Positions 8,221 through 17,031 are shown, counted from the first letter of the stretch. The stretch: 64,000 bases of DNA from Phyllobacterium bourgognense (GCF_003337575.1 NZ_QPJM01000001.1:620001-684000), one strand, 5' to 3'. Program-made: numbers and translations. Notes: a model not told the origin generated them from the sequence alone.

Positions 8221-9176
8221 TTGCGGATCGCTCCGAAGCTCATGCCACGCAGGAGGTGATTCCTGAGCAGGAAGGTGAAGATGGCCACGGGGAGCAGGAA
8301 CAGGAACGTGCCGGCGGCAATCACCGTCCAGTCCGGCAGGCCGGAGCCGACCTGGCTCGGGATGAAGGGCGGTGCGGTCTGCGCGCGCCGATTGGTCATG
8401 ATCAGCGCGAATGCATATTCGTTCCACGCCGTGATGAAGCAAAAGACGGCGGTGGCGGCGATGCCGGTGGCGGCTTCGGGGATGACGATCTTGAAGAAGG
8501 CCTGCATGCGAGTGTAGCCATCGACGAGTGCCGCCTCCTCATATTCCTTGGGGATTTCGTCGATGAAGCCTTTCATGAGCCAGACCGAGAAGGACAGGTT
8601 GAAGGCGGTATAGAGGATAATGAGGCCCCAATGTGTGTCGTTGAGGCCGACGGCACGGTACATGAGGAACATCGGGATCGCCACGACTACGGGCGGCAAC
8701 ATGCGCGTCGACAGGATGAAGAAGAGAAGGTCCGCCTCCCCCTTCACCTTGAAGCGCGAGAAACCGTAAGCCGTGAAGGTTCCCATGCCCACGGCCAGCA
8801 CCGTGGACGTGATGGCGACGATCAGCGAGTTCATGAAACGGTTCGGATAGCCGGACAGCTGCACCTCGCCGCGGCCGGAGCGGACAATCTTCTCGCCGCC
8901 GTCGAACACCATGCGCTCCCACCAGGGGGCGGCGGCATATTCTTCCGGCGTCGGCGCTTCGCGCAGTTGGGAGCGCTTGGTGAAGAGCTTCACGAAGGGC
9001 GAGATTTCCGGCTCGAAGAGCACGGTTGGCGGAATGGTGGTGGCGAGATTGCGCGGTTTGAAGGCCGTCGAGGTGATCCAGTAGATCGGTGCCAAGAAGA
9101 TCAGCGTGATGACCAGCACGGCAGCAATCGCTACCCGGTTCAGCGCGCGTTCGGAGCGGGTTTGGACGGCAGCCAT
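8217..9176 (-). CDS. ABC transporter permease, MalG type
   Basis: A 319-residue inner-membrane permease of the binding-protein-dependent transport superfamily, with about six TM segments beginning at residue 15. The EAA loop is EEAALVDGYTRMQAFFKIVIP-like, at about residues 216-236. A long periplasmic stretch separates TM1 from TM2 (about 38-110). It lies one base downstream of the partner permease stop and overlaps the small membrane protein downstream. Confidence 0.9.
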   Translation of the reverse strand: MAAVQTRSERALNRVAIAAVLVITLIFLAPIYWITSTAFKPRNLATTIPPTVLFEPEISPFVKLFTKRSQLREAPTPEEYAAAPWWERMVFDGGEKIVRSGRGEVQLSGYPNRFMNSLIVAITSTVLAVGMGTFTAYGFSRFKVKGEADLLFFILSTRMLPPVVVAIPMFLMYRAVGLNDTHWGLIILYTAFNLSFSVWLMKGFIDEIPKEYEEAALVDGYTRMQAFFKIVIPEAATGIAATAVFCFITAWNEYAFALIMTNRRAQTAPPFIPSQVGSGLPDWTVIAAGTFLFLLPVAIFTFLLRNHLLRGMSFGAIRK

Positions 9177-9177
9177 C

Positions 9178-10083
9178 TCAGCGCTCCTTCACCTTGTTGA
9201 GGTACTTGACGTAGATGTTGGTGATGGCGAGCACCATGATGAGCACGATATAGGCGAGCGCGCAGGAGCGTCCCGTCTGCCATTCCTGGAAGGCCATCTT
9301 GTAGAGCCGGATCGAGATCACCTCGGTCGTCGGCTGGCTGGTCAGGATGTAGGCGAGGTCGAAGGTCTTGAAGGCTTCCATGGTACGGAAGATGATCGCG
9401 ATCATCAGGATCGGCGCCACCAGCGGCAGCGTAATGCGGAAGAAGGTGTAGAACGGCCCCGCCCGGTCGATCGCCGCTGCCTCGTAGAGATGCTTTGGCA
9501 CGGCCGAGAGGCCGGCAAGCGATAGCAGCATCACGAAGGGCGACCACATCCAGATATCAGTGATTGCGACCGCATAGAGCGCCATGTCCGGATTCGACAG
9601 CCACTCGAAGGAGCCGAGGCCGAATGTGTAGTTGATGATGCCGAAGGACGGATCGTAGAGCAGCTTCCAGAAGAGGCCGACCACTGCCATCGAGAGCATC
9701 ATCGGCAGCAGCAGGAGGGTCGTGAGCAGACCCTTCAGCGGAATGTCGCGGTTGAGCAGCATCGCGGTGCCGAAGCCTACGATCACCTGCCCCGTCACGG
9801 AGACGATCACATATTTCGCGGTGATGGCGAAGTTCAACCAGATGAAGGGGTCGTTCAGCAGCGCGCGGTAATTCTGCAGGCCGACGAAATTGGCCGGCGC
9901 GTGTGACGAGGCACGGAAGTCGGTAAAGGAATAGCCGAGCGAATAGATCAGCGGAAAGATGTTGAAGACGATCAGGAACAGGATCGTCGGAATGATGAAC
10001 AGATTGCGGATCCGGATGTCGCTCATGCCGCGGGATGCGGCAGGCGATTTTGTGTCCAGCGATGTCATGACTGCGGTGGCCAA
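9178..10083 (-). CDS. ABC transporter permease, MalF type
   Basis: About 301 residues with six predicted TM segments (LFIIPTILFLIVFNIFPLIY as the first) and the EAA motif YEAAAIDRAGPFYTFFRI. The TTG at 10083 is chosen because GGAGGAGGAG lies just upstream at normal spacing; the ATG at 10068, which gives 296 residues, is about 19 bases from that site and is the alternative. It is separated from the binding-protein gene by about 155 bp containing a strong hairpin. Confidence 0.85.
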   Translation of the reverse strand: MATAVMTSLDTKSPAASRGMSDIRIRNLFIIPTILFLIVFNIFPLIYSLGYSFTDFRASSHAPANFVGLQNYRALLNDPFIWLNFAITAKYVIVSVTGQVIVGFGTAMLLNRDIPLKGLLTTLLLLPMMLSMAVVGLFWKLLYDPSFGIINYTFGLGSFEWLSNPDMALYAVAITDIWMWSPFVMLLSLAGLSAVPKHLYEAAAIDRAGPFYTFFRITLPLVAPILMIAIIFRTMEAFKTFDLAYILTSQPTTEVISIRLYKMAFQEWQTGRSCALAYIVLIMVLAITNIYVKYLNKVKER

Positions 10084-10206
10084 TACTCTCCTCCTCCGAG
10101 AGTTCGGCGCCGGATGCCGAACGAGCATCACGATGCGCGAAGTTAATGCCGGGCGCCGTGCCCGCTCGAACCGCGCACTTCGGCGCGGAGATGCAGAAAT
10201 GAAAAG

Positions 10207-10227
10207 GGAGGGGGCAGGGCCCCCTCC
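10207..10227 (-). terminator. Hairpin between binding protein and permease genes
   Basis: On the minus strand a 9-bp GC stem (GGAGGGGGC with GCCCCCTCC) with a three-base loop is followed by CTTTTC, 12 bases after the binding-protein stop. Such hairpins commonly act as partial terminators or 3' stabilisers that let the binding protein be made in excess over the membrane subunits. Confidence 0.65.
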
Positions 10228-10238
10228 GCGAGTACGCG

Positions 10239-11549
10239 CTACTTGTTGCGTCCGTATTTATCGAAGGTGGCTTTCCAGTCGGCGGCCAGAGAGTTGAGCG
10301 CCTCCTTCGCTGTGCCTTGGCCGGCAGTGACGAAGGGATAGATGCGCTGATTCATCTGGATCAGCAGTTCGGCATATTCCGGGGTCGCCCAGAAGTCCTT
10401 GACCTTAAACATGGTCTCGTAGAAGGCCTTGTTGTAGGGTGTCGCATTCTGGAACTCCGGTGATTCAAGCACCTTGGCGCTTGCCGTGTAGCCGCCGAGT
10501 TCGGCCCAGCGCTTCTGAGTCTCGTCCTTGATAAACCATTCGAGGAATTTCATCGCCTCTTCCTGGTTGTCCGAATAAGAGATGACCGATATGCCTTGGC
10601 CGCCGAGCGCTGCGAACTGCTCGCCGTTGGGACCGGCCGGATTGGCAAAGAAGCCGGTGACCTTGGCGTTTGGGTTGGACGCCTCGTTTACCAGTGCCGG
10701 GAAGAAGGCGAAGTAGTTCATGCTCATCGCTGCCAGGTTCTCGGTGATCGCCTGGTTGTTCTCGACGAAAAATGACTTGGCCCAACCCGGGGGCGTGAAG
10801 CCGTAGAGCTCGCGATACATCTCGAGCGCCTTGACGTTCTTGTCTGAATTAATGATGCCGTCGACCTTGTAGCTCTGATAGTCGCCGAGTTCGCCGCCAT
10901 AGGAGAATATCGCGTTCTCAACGCCCATTACGAGGCCGTCATAGGAGTTATCCGTGTATATTGCGATGCCGTAGCGCTTTTCGCCTGGGCGGTGGAAAAA
11001 CTCGGCGATGTCACGCATCTCGGCCCATGTCTTCGGCGGCGCGAGGTCGTAGCCGTATTTGGCCTTGAACGCTTCCATCTCCTTGGGGTCTTCGAACCAG
11101 TCCTTGCGGTAGGACCAGCCGACGGCGTCACCTTCCGCCGGAATCGACCAGTACTTTTTCGAGTTCGACGGATACTCGGCGTAGTATTTCACTGTTGCCG
11201 GCGCCATGATTTCGTTCAGTTTGTGCGCGTTGAAAAAGTCGGTGAGATCGACGTAATGTCCGGCTTCTGACGCTGCACCGATCCACTGACTGTCGCCCAC
11301 GACCATGTCATAGGCTGAGCCCTTGGCATTGAACTCGGTGAAGGCCTTGGTCTGGAAGTCGGCCCAGGGGGTGGTTTCGACCGTGACCTTCACGCCGGTT
11401 TGAGCCTCATATTCATTCACGAGCTCCTGAAGGTAATTTGCGGGGTCCCACTCGGCCCAGAAGATCGTCAGTTCCTGGGCCAGTGCGGACGTTCCGCAGG
11501 CCCACATCAAGCCGACCCCGGCCAACAGACCGGTCATAGTTTTGCGCAT
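10239..11549 (-). CDS. Extracellular solute-binding protein, sugar ABC transporter (family 1)
   Basis: A 436-residue periplasmic binding protein. A signal peptide of about 25 residues (MRKTMTGLLAGVGLMWACGT then ALA cleavage before QELTIFW) is followed by the mature two-lobed protein of the maltose-binding type (AYDMVVGDSQWIGAASEAGH). The ATG at 11549 has GGAGG eight bases upstream. It is the first gene of the leftward operon, and two FadR-type operators lie in the 368-bp region before it. This links uptake to the epimerase/dehydratase cluster; the ligand is probably a sugar, polyol or sugar acid. Confidence 0.9.
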   Translation of the reverse strand: MRKTMTGLLAGVGLMWACGTSALAQELTIFWAEWDPANYLQELVNEYEAQTGVKVTVETTPWADFQTKAFTEFNAKGSAYDMVVGDSQWIGAASEAGHYVDLTDFFNAHKLNEIMAPATVKYYAEYPSNSKKYWSIPAEGDAVGWSYRKDWFEDPKEMEAFKAKYGYDLAPPKTWAEMRDIAEFFHRPGEKRYGIAIYTDNSYDGLVMGVENAIFSYGGELGDYQSYKVDGIINSDKNVKALEMYRELYGFTPPGWAKSFFVENNQAITENLAAMSMNYFAFFPALVNEASNPNAKVTGFFANPAGPNGEQFAALGGQGISVISYSDNQEEAMKFLEWFIKDETQKRWAELGGYTASAKVLESPEFQNATPYNKAFYETMFKVKDFWATPEYAELLIQMNQRIYPFVTAGQGTAKEALNSLAADWKATFDKYGRNK

Positions 11550-11696
11550 AACGTTTCCTCCCATTTATGCACGCTTCCCGCGTCATTGCGGGCCTTTCGA
11601 TCCGGCTTTCCGATCCTCGTGGGGTGGTGTTCGCGCTGGGGGTTCTCCCCGACCCTTCGCTCCGTTTCAGATCTCAAGCCTGATGATATTTTTCTG

Positions 11697-11713
11697 ATCT
11701 GGTAGTACCAAAT
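11697..11713. promoter_or_regulatory. FadR-type GntR operator, copy 3
   Basis: ATCTGGTAGTACCAAAT matches copy 1 at 1721 in 16 of 17 bases. It lies about 150 bp upstream of the binding-protein start. Confidence 0.7.
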
Positions 11714-11872
11714 TTCGCTATCGTCAAGAGCACTTTGGTTGGGCTTGCACCAAAACCCGTCCGCAACAGTTGCCATATCTCCCCAGTAATTGTGCGTTCC
11801 CCGACATATTCTTGCTGGATACTCTGATTCAGCATCACAGATATGCACAACGACACAAAAAAATATCAGGTA

Positions 11873-11889
11873 ATCTGGTAAAACCAGAT
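11873..11889. promoter_or_regulatory. FadR-type GntR operator, copy 4
   Basis: ATCTGGTAAAACCAGAT is a near-perfect palindrome; its centre lies 176 bp from copy 3. The spacing matches the pair at about 1.8 kb. Confidence 0.7.
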
Positions 11890-11917
11890 TTCGTTTCAAG
11901 TTGGAGGATTGCCGATG

Positions 11918-12559
11918 TCATGTCTCGCCCTCCGCCTGCCGTATCGCGGCGTCCACGAGCGCCTTGGCCGCCCATTCGGCAACAGACTGTGCGCGTTCGG
12001 CGGTCAGTCCCCATATATCTTTCAACACGATCAGCACCTCGACGCCGAAGACGAGGGAGAGCGCCTGTGCAAGGCGTTCCCGGGATTCGGGTGTCATCGT
12101 GCCCTGCAGGGGCGCAGTTACGCACTTCAGCAGATCGACACGGTGGCCGCGCGTGAACAGCGGCTCATTGCCGAGCGTGCCGGCCTGGCGCTGCGCCCAC
12201 TGGTCCAGCGAAAGCTTCAGCGCCGCCTTGAAGGTAGCCTCGAACTCGTCAATGCGCGGCATCGCGGTCGCCAGCAGATCGGCAATGCGGGTGCGTGCGT
12301 CGGGTCTCTCGCATGACCAGTCGAGTATGGGCCCTAGAGCCTCGTCCACCACGGCATGCACGAGCGCAGCCTGGCTTGGAAAGTAACGGTAGGCCGTTGC
12401 GCGCGACACTTCGGCAGCCTCGGCAACTTCGCTTACCGAGGGAGTAATGCCCGATTGCATGAGCCGCGTTGCCGTATCGAGCATCAGTTTCCGCGTGCGG
12501 GCACGCGGGCCCCGCTCGGCGCTATTGGCGATTCCGTTCTGTTGACGTGAGACGTTCAT
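11918..12559 (-). CDS. TetR-family transcriptional regulator
   Basis: A 213-residue regulator with the N-terminal TetR helix-turn-helix (VSEVAEAAEVSRATAYRYFP at about 41-60) and a divergent all-alpha ligand domain. The ATG at 12559 is taken as the start since the HTH follows about 40 residues later. It is divergent from the Tm-1-like gene; an imperfect palindrome lies between them, so it likely represses that operon and itself. The ligand is not predictable. Confidence 0.85.
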   Translation of the reverse strand: MNVSRQQNGIANSAERGPRARTRKLMLDTATRLMQSGITPSVSEVAEAAEVSRATAYRYFPSQAALVHAVVDEALGPILDWSCERPDARTRIADLLATAMPRIDEFEATFKAALKLSLDQWAQRQAGTLGNEPLFTRGHRVDLLKCVTAPLQGTMTPESRERLAQALSLVFGVEVLIVLKDIWGLTAERAQSVAEWAAKALVDAAIRQAEGET

Positions 12560-12566
12560 ACCGTTA

Positions 12567-12582
12567 TGATACTCTCGTCTCA
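12567..12582. promoter_or_regulatory. Putative TetR operator
   Basis: TGATACTCTCGTCTCA is an imperfect palindrome (TGAKAC-N4-GTMTCA) in the divergent TetR/Tm-1-like promoter region. A further half site TGAGAC lies at 12548-12553, next to the TetR start codon. Confidence 0.5.
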
Positions 12583-12662
12583 CAATTTTGCAAGGGTCGA
12601 TCGCTTGGCCCAAAGCTGGGGGAATATGGCTCCGAGGGGATCCACCCTGTCGCGGAGGAGAA

Positions 12663-13859
12663 ATGAAGCGGATCTACGTAGTCGGCACGGCCGATACGAA
12701 GGGCGAGGAACTTGCCTATCTGGCCGCTTGCATCGAGACGGCGGGCGGGTGCGTTATGCGTGTCGATGTCGGCACACGGGAGCCTGCGACCGCCGTCGAT
12801 ATAAATGCTGGGACGGTTGCGGCCTGCCATCCGGAAGGTGTTGGAGCCGTGCTTGCCTGCGACGACCGCGGCAAAGCGGTCGAGGCGATGGGCATTGCCT
12901 TCTCGCGCTTCGTCATTGAGCGCCAGGACATTGCCGGCGTCATCGGGGTCGGTGGTGGCGGAGGCACTTCGATCATCACTGCGGGCATGCGCGAATTGCG
13001 GCTCGGCCTGCCAAAGATAATGGTCTCGACGCTCGCGTCCGGCGATGTTGCTCCCTATGTGGATGTTTCCGACATCGTGATGATGCCCTCAGTCACCGAC
13101 ATGGTGGGCCTGAATCGGCTCAGCCGGGTCATCCTGCACAATGCGGCCCAGGCGATCACGGCCATGGTCAACCGGCCCGCTGAGCTGACGGCATCCAAAC
13201 CGGCCCTCGGACTTACCATGTTCGGGGTAACGACGCCTGCCGTAACCGCCATGGTCGAGCGCCTCAGATCCGACTACGATTGCTTGGTTTTCCACGCCAC
13301 CGGCACGGGCGGGCGCACGATGGAGAAACTTGCCGACAGCGGGCTTGTCTCGGGCGTGCTCGACATCACGACGACCGAGGTCTGCGACCTGCTTCTTGGA
13401 GGCGTCCTGCCTGCAACCCCGGACCGTTTGGGTGCGATTGCACGCACCGGCTTGCCCTATGTCGGCTCCGTCGGCGCGCTCGACATGGTGAACTTCTGGG
13501 CGCCGGAGACGGTCCCGGAGCGCTATGCCGGTCGGTTGTTCTACCGCCACAACCCGAACGTCACCCTGATGCGTACAACGTCGGCCGAATGTGCGCAGAT
13601 TGGGCACTGGATCGGAGAAAGGCTCAATCTGTGCTACGGCCCCGTCCGTTTCCTCATTCCCGAAAAGGGCGTCTCGGACCTCGACATCGAAGGCGGTGCA
13701 TTCTTCGATCCGCAAGCTGACGTCGCGCTCTTTAGAGCGCTCGAGGCGACGGTGAAGCCGACGGCGGCGCGACGTATCGTCCGGCTGCCGTTCCATATCA
13801 ACGACCCGCAATTCGCAGAGGCCGCCGTCGCAGCCTACCGTGACATCGCCAACCCCTGA
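12663..13859 (+). CDS. Tm-1-like ATP-binding domain protein (UPF0261 family)
   Basis: A 398-residue single-domain protein of the UPF0261 family, named after the N-terminal half of the tomato virus-resistance protein Tm-1. It begins MKRIYVVGTADTKGEEL and has the glycine-rich segment GVIGVGGGGGTS (near residue 100), LACDDRGKAVEAMG and FHATGTGGRTMEKL, which are family hallmarks near the nucleotide site. The ATG at 12663 follows GGAGGAG. It is first in a four-gene operon, with the TIM-barrel partner 12 bp downstream. The biochemical reaction of this family is not known to me. Confidence 0.85.
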   Translation: MKRIYVVGTADTKGEELAYLAACIETAGGCVMRVDVGTREPATAVDINAGTVAACHPEGVGAVLACDDRGKAVEAMGIAFSRFVIERQDIAGVIGVGGGGGTSIITAGMRELRLGLPKIMVSTLASGDVAPYVDVSDIVMMPSVTDMVGLNRLSRVILHNAAQAITAMVNRPAELTASKPALGLTMFGVTTPAVTAMVERLRSDYDCLVFHATGTGGRTMEKLADSGLVSGVLDITTTEVCDLLLGGVLPATPDRLGAIARTGLPYVGSVGALDMVNFWAPETVPERYAGRLFYRHNPNVTLMRTTSAECAQIGHWIGERLNLCYGPVRFLIPEKGVSDLDIEGGAFFDPQADVALFRALEATVKPTAARRIVRLPFHINDPQFAEAAVAAYRDIANP

Positions 13860-13871
13860 GAGACAAAATCG

Positions 13872-14714
13872 ATGCCAGTCATACCTCGCAAAACCATCCT
13901 CGAAAAATTCCACGGCATGATCGCAGCCGGCGTGCCAATTGTCGGCGGCGGCGCCGGCACGGGCATCTCCGCCAAGGCGGAGGAGGCTGGCGGCATTGAC
14001 CTCATCATTATTTACAACTCGGGGCGCTACCGCATGGCGGGGCGCGGTTCGGCGGCCGGCCTGCTCGCCTATGGCAATGCCAACGAGATCGTGAAGGACA
14101 TGGCGCTCGAAGTGCTGCCCGTTGTGAAAAAGACGCCGGTGCTTGCCGGTGTCAACGGCACGGATCCCTTCGTGCTGATGCCGCGCTTCCTCGCAGAACT
14201 GAAGGCAATGGGCTTTTCCGGCGTCCAGAACTTCCCCACCATCGGCCTGTTCGACGGCCGGATACGGCAGAGTTTCGAGGAGACTGGCATGGGCTACGGT
14301 CTGGAGGTCGAGATGATCGCGATGGCCAACGGGCTAGACCTGCTGACGACGCCGTATGTATTCAATGAGAGCGAGGCGACCGACATGACGGTTGCCGGCG
14401 CCGACATCGTCGTTGCGCATATGGGCGTGACAACCGGCGGCACGATAGGCGCAACCTCCGGCAAATCGCTTGATGACTGCGTCGATGAGATCACGGCGAT
14501 CGCCAAGGCCGCGCGCTCTGTGCGCGACGACGTCATCGTGCTCTGCCACGGCGGCCCGATCTCAATGCCGGAGGATGCGCGGTACATTCTGGAGCGTTGC
14601 CCTGGCTGCCACGGCTTTTACGGCGCAAGCTCGATGGAGCGCTTGCCGGCCGAGGCTGCGATCCGCAAGCAGACGGAAGATTTCAAGGCGCTCGGCATCG
14701 GCGCGCTCGTGTGA
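13872..14714 (+). CDS. Phosphoenolpyruvate hydrolase-like TIM-barrel protein (Tm-1 C-terminal half)
   Basis: A 280-residue TIM barrel related to the PEP_hydrolase family, which forms the C-terminal half of plant Tm-1 proteins. Visible features are a glycine-rich first strand ([19 protein letters not shown]), [17 protein letters not shown], the central [11 protein letters not shown] strand and a C-terminal [11 protein letters not shown] loop. It follows the Tm-1-like ATP-binding gene by 12 bp, so the two probably form a complex or act in sequence on a pyruvate- or phosphate-containing substrate. The substrate is not established. Confidence 0.8.
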   Translation: MPVIPRKTILEKFHGMIAAGVPIVGGGAGTGISAKAEEAGGIDLIIIYNSGRYRMAGRGSAAGLLAYGNANEIVKDMALEVLPVVKKTPVLAGVNGTDPFVLMPRFLAELKAMGFSGVQNFPTIGLFDGRIRQSFEETGMGYGLEVEMIAMANGLDLLTTPYVFNESEATDMTVAGADIVVAHMGVTTGGTIGATSGKSLDDCVDEITAIAKAARSVRDDVIVLCHGGPISMPEDARYILERCPGCHGFYGASSMERLPAEAAIRKQTEDFKALGIGALV

Positions 14715-14740
14715 CGAGAGGTGCGGAAGGAGACCATCCC

Positions 14741-15154
14741 ATGGCAAAGACCAAGTATTTCATCTATCCTGAGGATGTGAGCGCCTTCGGTTTCGACTGG
14801 GGCAAACTGTCGCTGACGGTGGCGCCGGAGGTCAACGGCGCCGGTCGTTTTTCTGCTGGTGTCGTCGACTTGCCGAGTAGCGAGGGCCATGCCCGCCACA
14901 ATCACCCGGGTGCGGAGGAAATTATCTTCGTCATCTCCGGCGAGGGCGAACAGATGGTTGAGGACGAGAACGGCAATCCGATCACGGCGAGAGTGGGCCC
15001 GGGCTGCACCATTTATGTTCCGGAAAGCCGCTTTCATTCGACGAAGAATACCGGTTCTCGTCCGATGCAGCTCTTCGTCGTCTATTCGCCGGCGGGGCCG
15101 GAGCTTGCGCTTCGCGAGCTGCCGGACTTCCGTCTTCTGCCGCCGGGCTCCTGA
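14741..15154 (+). CDS. Cupin-domain protein
   Basis: A 137-residue single cupin. Motif 1 is HARHNHPGAEEIIFVISGEG (H53, H55 and E59 or E60 as metal ligands) and motif 2 contains H99 in YVPESRFHST. The ATG at 14741 follows GGAAGGAG. It lies 26 bp after the TIM-barrel gene and 32 bp before the peptidase gene, in the same operon. Small cupins in such operons are often isomerases or lyases of sugar acids, or ligand sensors; no activity can be assigned. Confidence 0.8.
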   Translation: MAKTKYFIYPEDVSAFGFDWGKLSLTVAPEVNGAGRFSAGVVDLPSSEGHARHNHPGAEEIIFVISGEGEQMVEDENGNPITARVGPGCTIYVPESRFHSTKNTGSRPMQLFVVYSPAGPELALRELPDFRLLPPGS

Positions 15155-15186
15155 AGCCGGGGCAACACATTTCGGGAGGAAAAAAG

Positions 15187-16374
15187 TTGAACATCAATCC
15201 AGGCGAAACAAGGTCCACCGTGCCGCCGTTCGATACGGCCAAGCTCGACCGGCTCATGGAGGAGGCAGGCATTGATGTCATCGTCGCCACCTCCAAGCAC
15301 AACACGCAATATCTGATGGGCGGCTACAAGTTCATCTTCTTCGCCGTCATGGACGCCATCGGTCATAGCCGATATCTGCCAATGGTGATCTACGAGAAGG
15401 GCGCGCCGGACCACTCGGCCTATGTGGGCAACCGCATGGAGGGCGCAGAGCACCAGAACAATCCATTCTGGACGCCCGCTGTACATACGGCGACTTGGGG
15501 CACGCAGGATGCCGCCGGGCTCGCCGTCGAGCACCTGAAGAAGATCGGCAGGGCCGGCGGGCGCATCGGCGTCGAGCCGGCATTCCTGCCCTCTGACGCC
15601 CGCGACCTTCTTGCCTCGCGGCTGGAGGGCGCGCGGTTCGCCGATGCCACGCATGCGTTGGAGCGGCTGAGGGCCGTCAAGACGGCGGATGAACTGGCAA
15701 AGCTGAGGAGCGCTTCCGAACTGATAACCGACGCGATGCTGACGACGATCGCGGCGGTCCGCGCGGGCTCGACGAAGACGGAAATCATCGAGCAACTGCG
15801 GCGGGAGGAAACGAACCGCGGCCTGCATTTCGAGTACTGCCTGCTTACGCTGGGATCCAGCCACAACCGCGCAGCCTCGCCGCAGGCCTGGGCCAAAGGC
15901 GAGGTCCTGTCGATCGACTCCGGCGGTAACTATCACGGCTATATCGGTGACCTCTGCCGCATGGGCGTGCTCGGTGAGCCGGATGCGGAGCTTGAGGACC
16001 TTCTGGCCGAGGTGGCGTCCATCCAGCAGGCAGCTTTCGCCAAGGTGAGGGTAGGGCCTGCTGGTCGTGAAATGATCGAGGCAGCGGAAGCCGTTCTCAA
16101 GGCCTCGCCGTCGGCGGCTTTCACCGACTTCTTCTGCCACGGCATGGGCCTCATCAGCCACGAAGCGCCGTTCCTCATGACGAACCACCCCGTTACCTAT
16201 GAGGGCATCGATGCGCTCCGGCCGCTGGAAGCCGGCATGGTGATCTCGGTCGAGACGACGATGCTTCACCCGAAGCGCGGCTTCATCAAGCTGGAGGATA
16301 CGCTCGCCATCACCGATACCGGCTATGAGATGTTTGGCGACCGCGGCCGCGGCTGGAATCGCGGCGGCCTCTAG
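15187..16374 (+). CDS. M24-family metallopeptidase (Xaa-Pro aminopeptidase/creatinase fold)
   Basis: A 395-residue protein with a creatinase-type N-terminal domain (about 1-160) and a pita-bread M24 domain. All five metal ligands of true peptidases are present: two Asp (LSIDSGG and IGDLCRMG), His (FCHGMGLISHEAPF), Glu (ISVETTM) and Glu (IKLEDTL). The start is TTG at 15187, with GGGAGG six to eight bases upstream. It is the last gene of the TetR-controlled operon. The substrate may be an X-Pro dipeptide or an unrelated C-N bond, as in creatinase relatives. Confidence 0.85.
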   Translation: MNINPGETRSTVPPFDTAKLDRLMEEAGIDVIVATSKHNTQYLMGGYKFIFFAVMDAIGHSRYLPMVIYEKGAPDHSAYVGNRMEGAEHQNNPFWTPAVHTATWGTQDAAGLAVEHLKKIGRAGGRIGVEPAFLPSDARDLLASRLEGARFADATHALERLRAVKTADELAKLRSASELITDAMLTTIAAVRAGSTKTEIIEQLRREETNRGLHFEYCLLTLGSSHNRAASPQAWAKGEVLSIDSGGNYHGYIGDLCRMGVLGEPDAELEDLLAEVASIQQAAFAKVRVGPAGREMIEAAEAVLKASPSAAFTDFFCHGMGLISHEAPFLMTNHPVTYEGIDALRPLEAGMVISVETTMLHPKRGFIKLEDTLAITDTGYEMFGDRGRGWNRGGL

Positions 16375-16437
16375 TCGATCGACTTTCGGCATGTCGAAGA
16401 CTCGGCGACCTTCGGGGATCGGGTCGCATGGCTCGGC

Positions 16438-17031
16438 TCAGCTGTGGCGGATTTCCGTTCCCAGCACCTTCAGGCATTCGCGGATGAAGGCGGCGAGCGC
16501 CGTCCAGCCCTTGGCGGAAACCATCGTGCCATCGACATAGGCCTCGGTCGGAGCGAGATCGATGTAGGTGCCGCCCGCCAATGTGACTTCGGGTTCGCAG
16601 GCCCCAAGTGCACCCACCTTCTTGCCGCGAACGACGCCTTCGACCGCGATCAGGATCTGGACCCCGTGACAGATGGTAAAGATCGGCTTCTTCTCGTCGT
16701 GGAAATGGCGCACCATCGCCTGCACCCGCTTGTCAGTGCGGATATATTCCGGCCCGCGCCCGCCGGCGCAGTAGACGGCGTGATACTGGTCGAGCTGTTT
16801 CTCGGCTTCGGAAAATGTCTTGTTGATGGTGACGTTGTGCCCGAGTTTTTCGGTGTAAGTCTGGTCACCTTCGAAATCGTGCAACGACGTCCTGAGGATG
16901 TCGCCTGCCTTCTTGTCGGGACAGACGACGTGCACCGTATGGCCGACGGCCTCCATGGCCTGCTGGTAGACGAAGATTTCGTACTCCTCGGTGAAATCGC
17001 CGGTGAGCATCAGGATTTTCTTGCCTGGCAT
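16438..17031 (-). CDS. DJ-1/PfpI-family protein
   Basis: A 197-residue protein of the DJ-1/PfpI superfamily. The nucleophile elbow TICHGVQIL carries the reactive cysteine and GDFTEEYE supplies the usual acidic residue. The family includes glyoxalase III-like deglycases, chaperones and intracellular peptidases. It is convergent with the M24 gene and may form a leftward unit with the GntR gene upstream (57 bp gap). An aldehyde-detoxifying role would fit the nearby dehydrogenases, but this is inference. Confidence 0.85.
   Translation of the reverse strand: MPGKKILMLTGDFTEEYEIFVYQQAMEAVGHTVHVVCPDKKAGDILRTSLHDFEGDQTYTEKLGHNVTINKTFSEAEKQLDQYHAVYCAGGRGPEYIRTDKRVQAMVRHFHDEKKPIFTICHGVQILIAVEGVVRGKKVGALGACEPEVTLAGGTYIDLAPTEAYVDGTMVSAKGWTALAAFIRECLKVLGTEIRHS

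Larger units (their letters stand above)
11550..11917. promoter_or_regulatory. Promoter region of the sugar ABC operon
   Basis: This 368-bp non-coding interval lies between the TetR stop and the binding-protein start. It contains two strong FadR-type palindromes, centres 11705 and 11881, and an AT-rich segment between them. No gene is convincing here. Confidence 0.6.
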
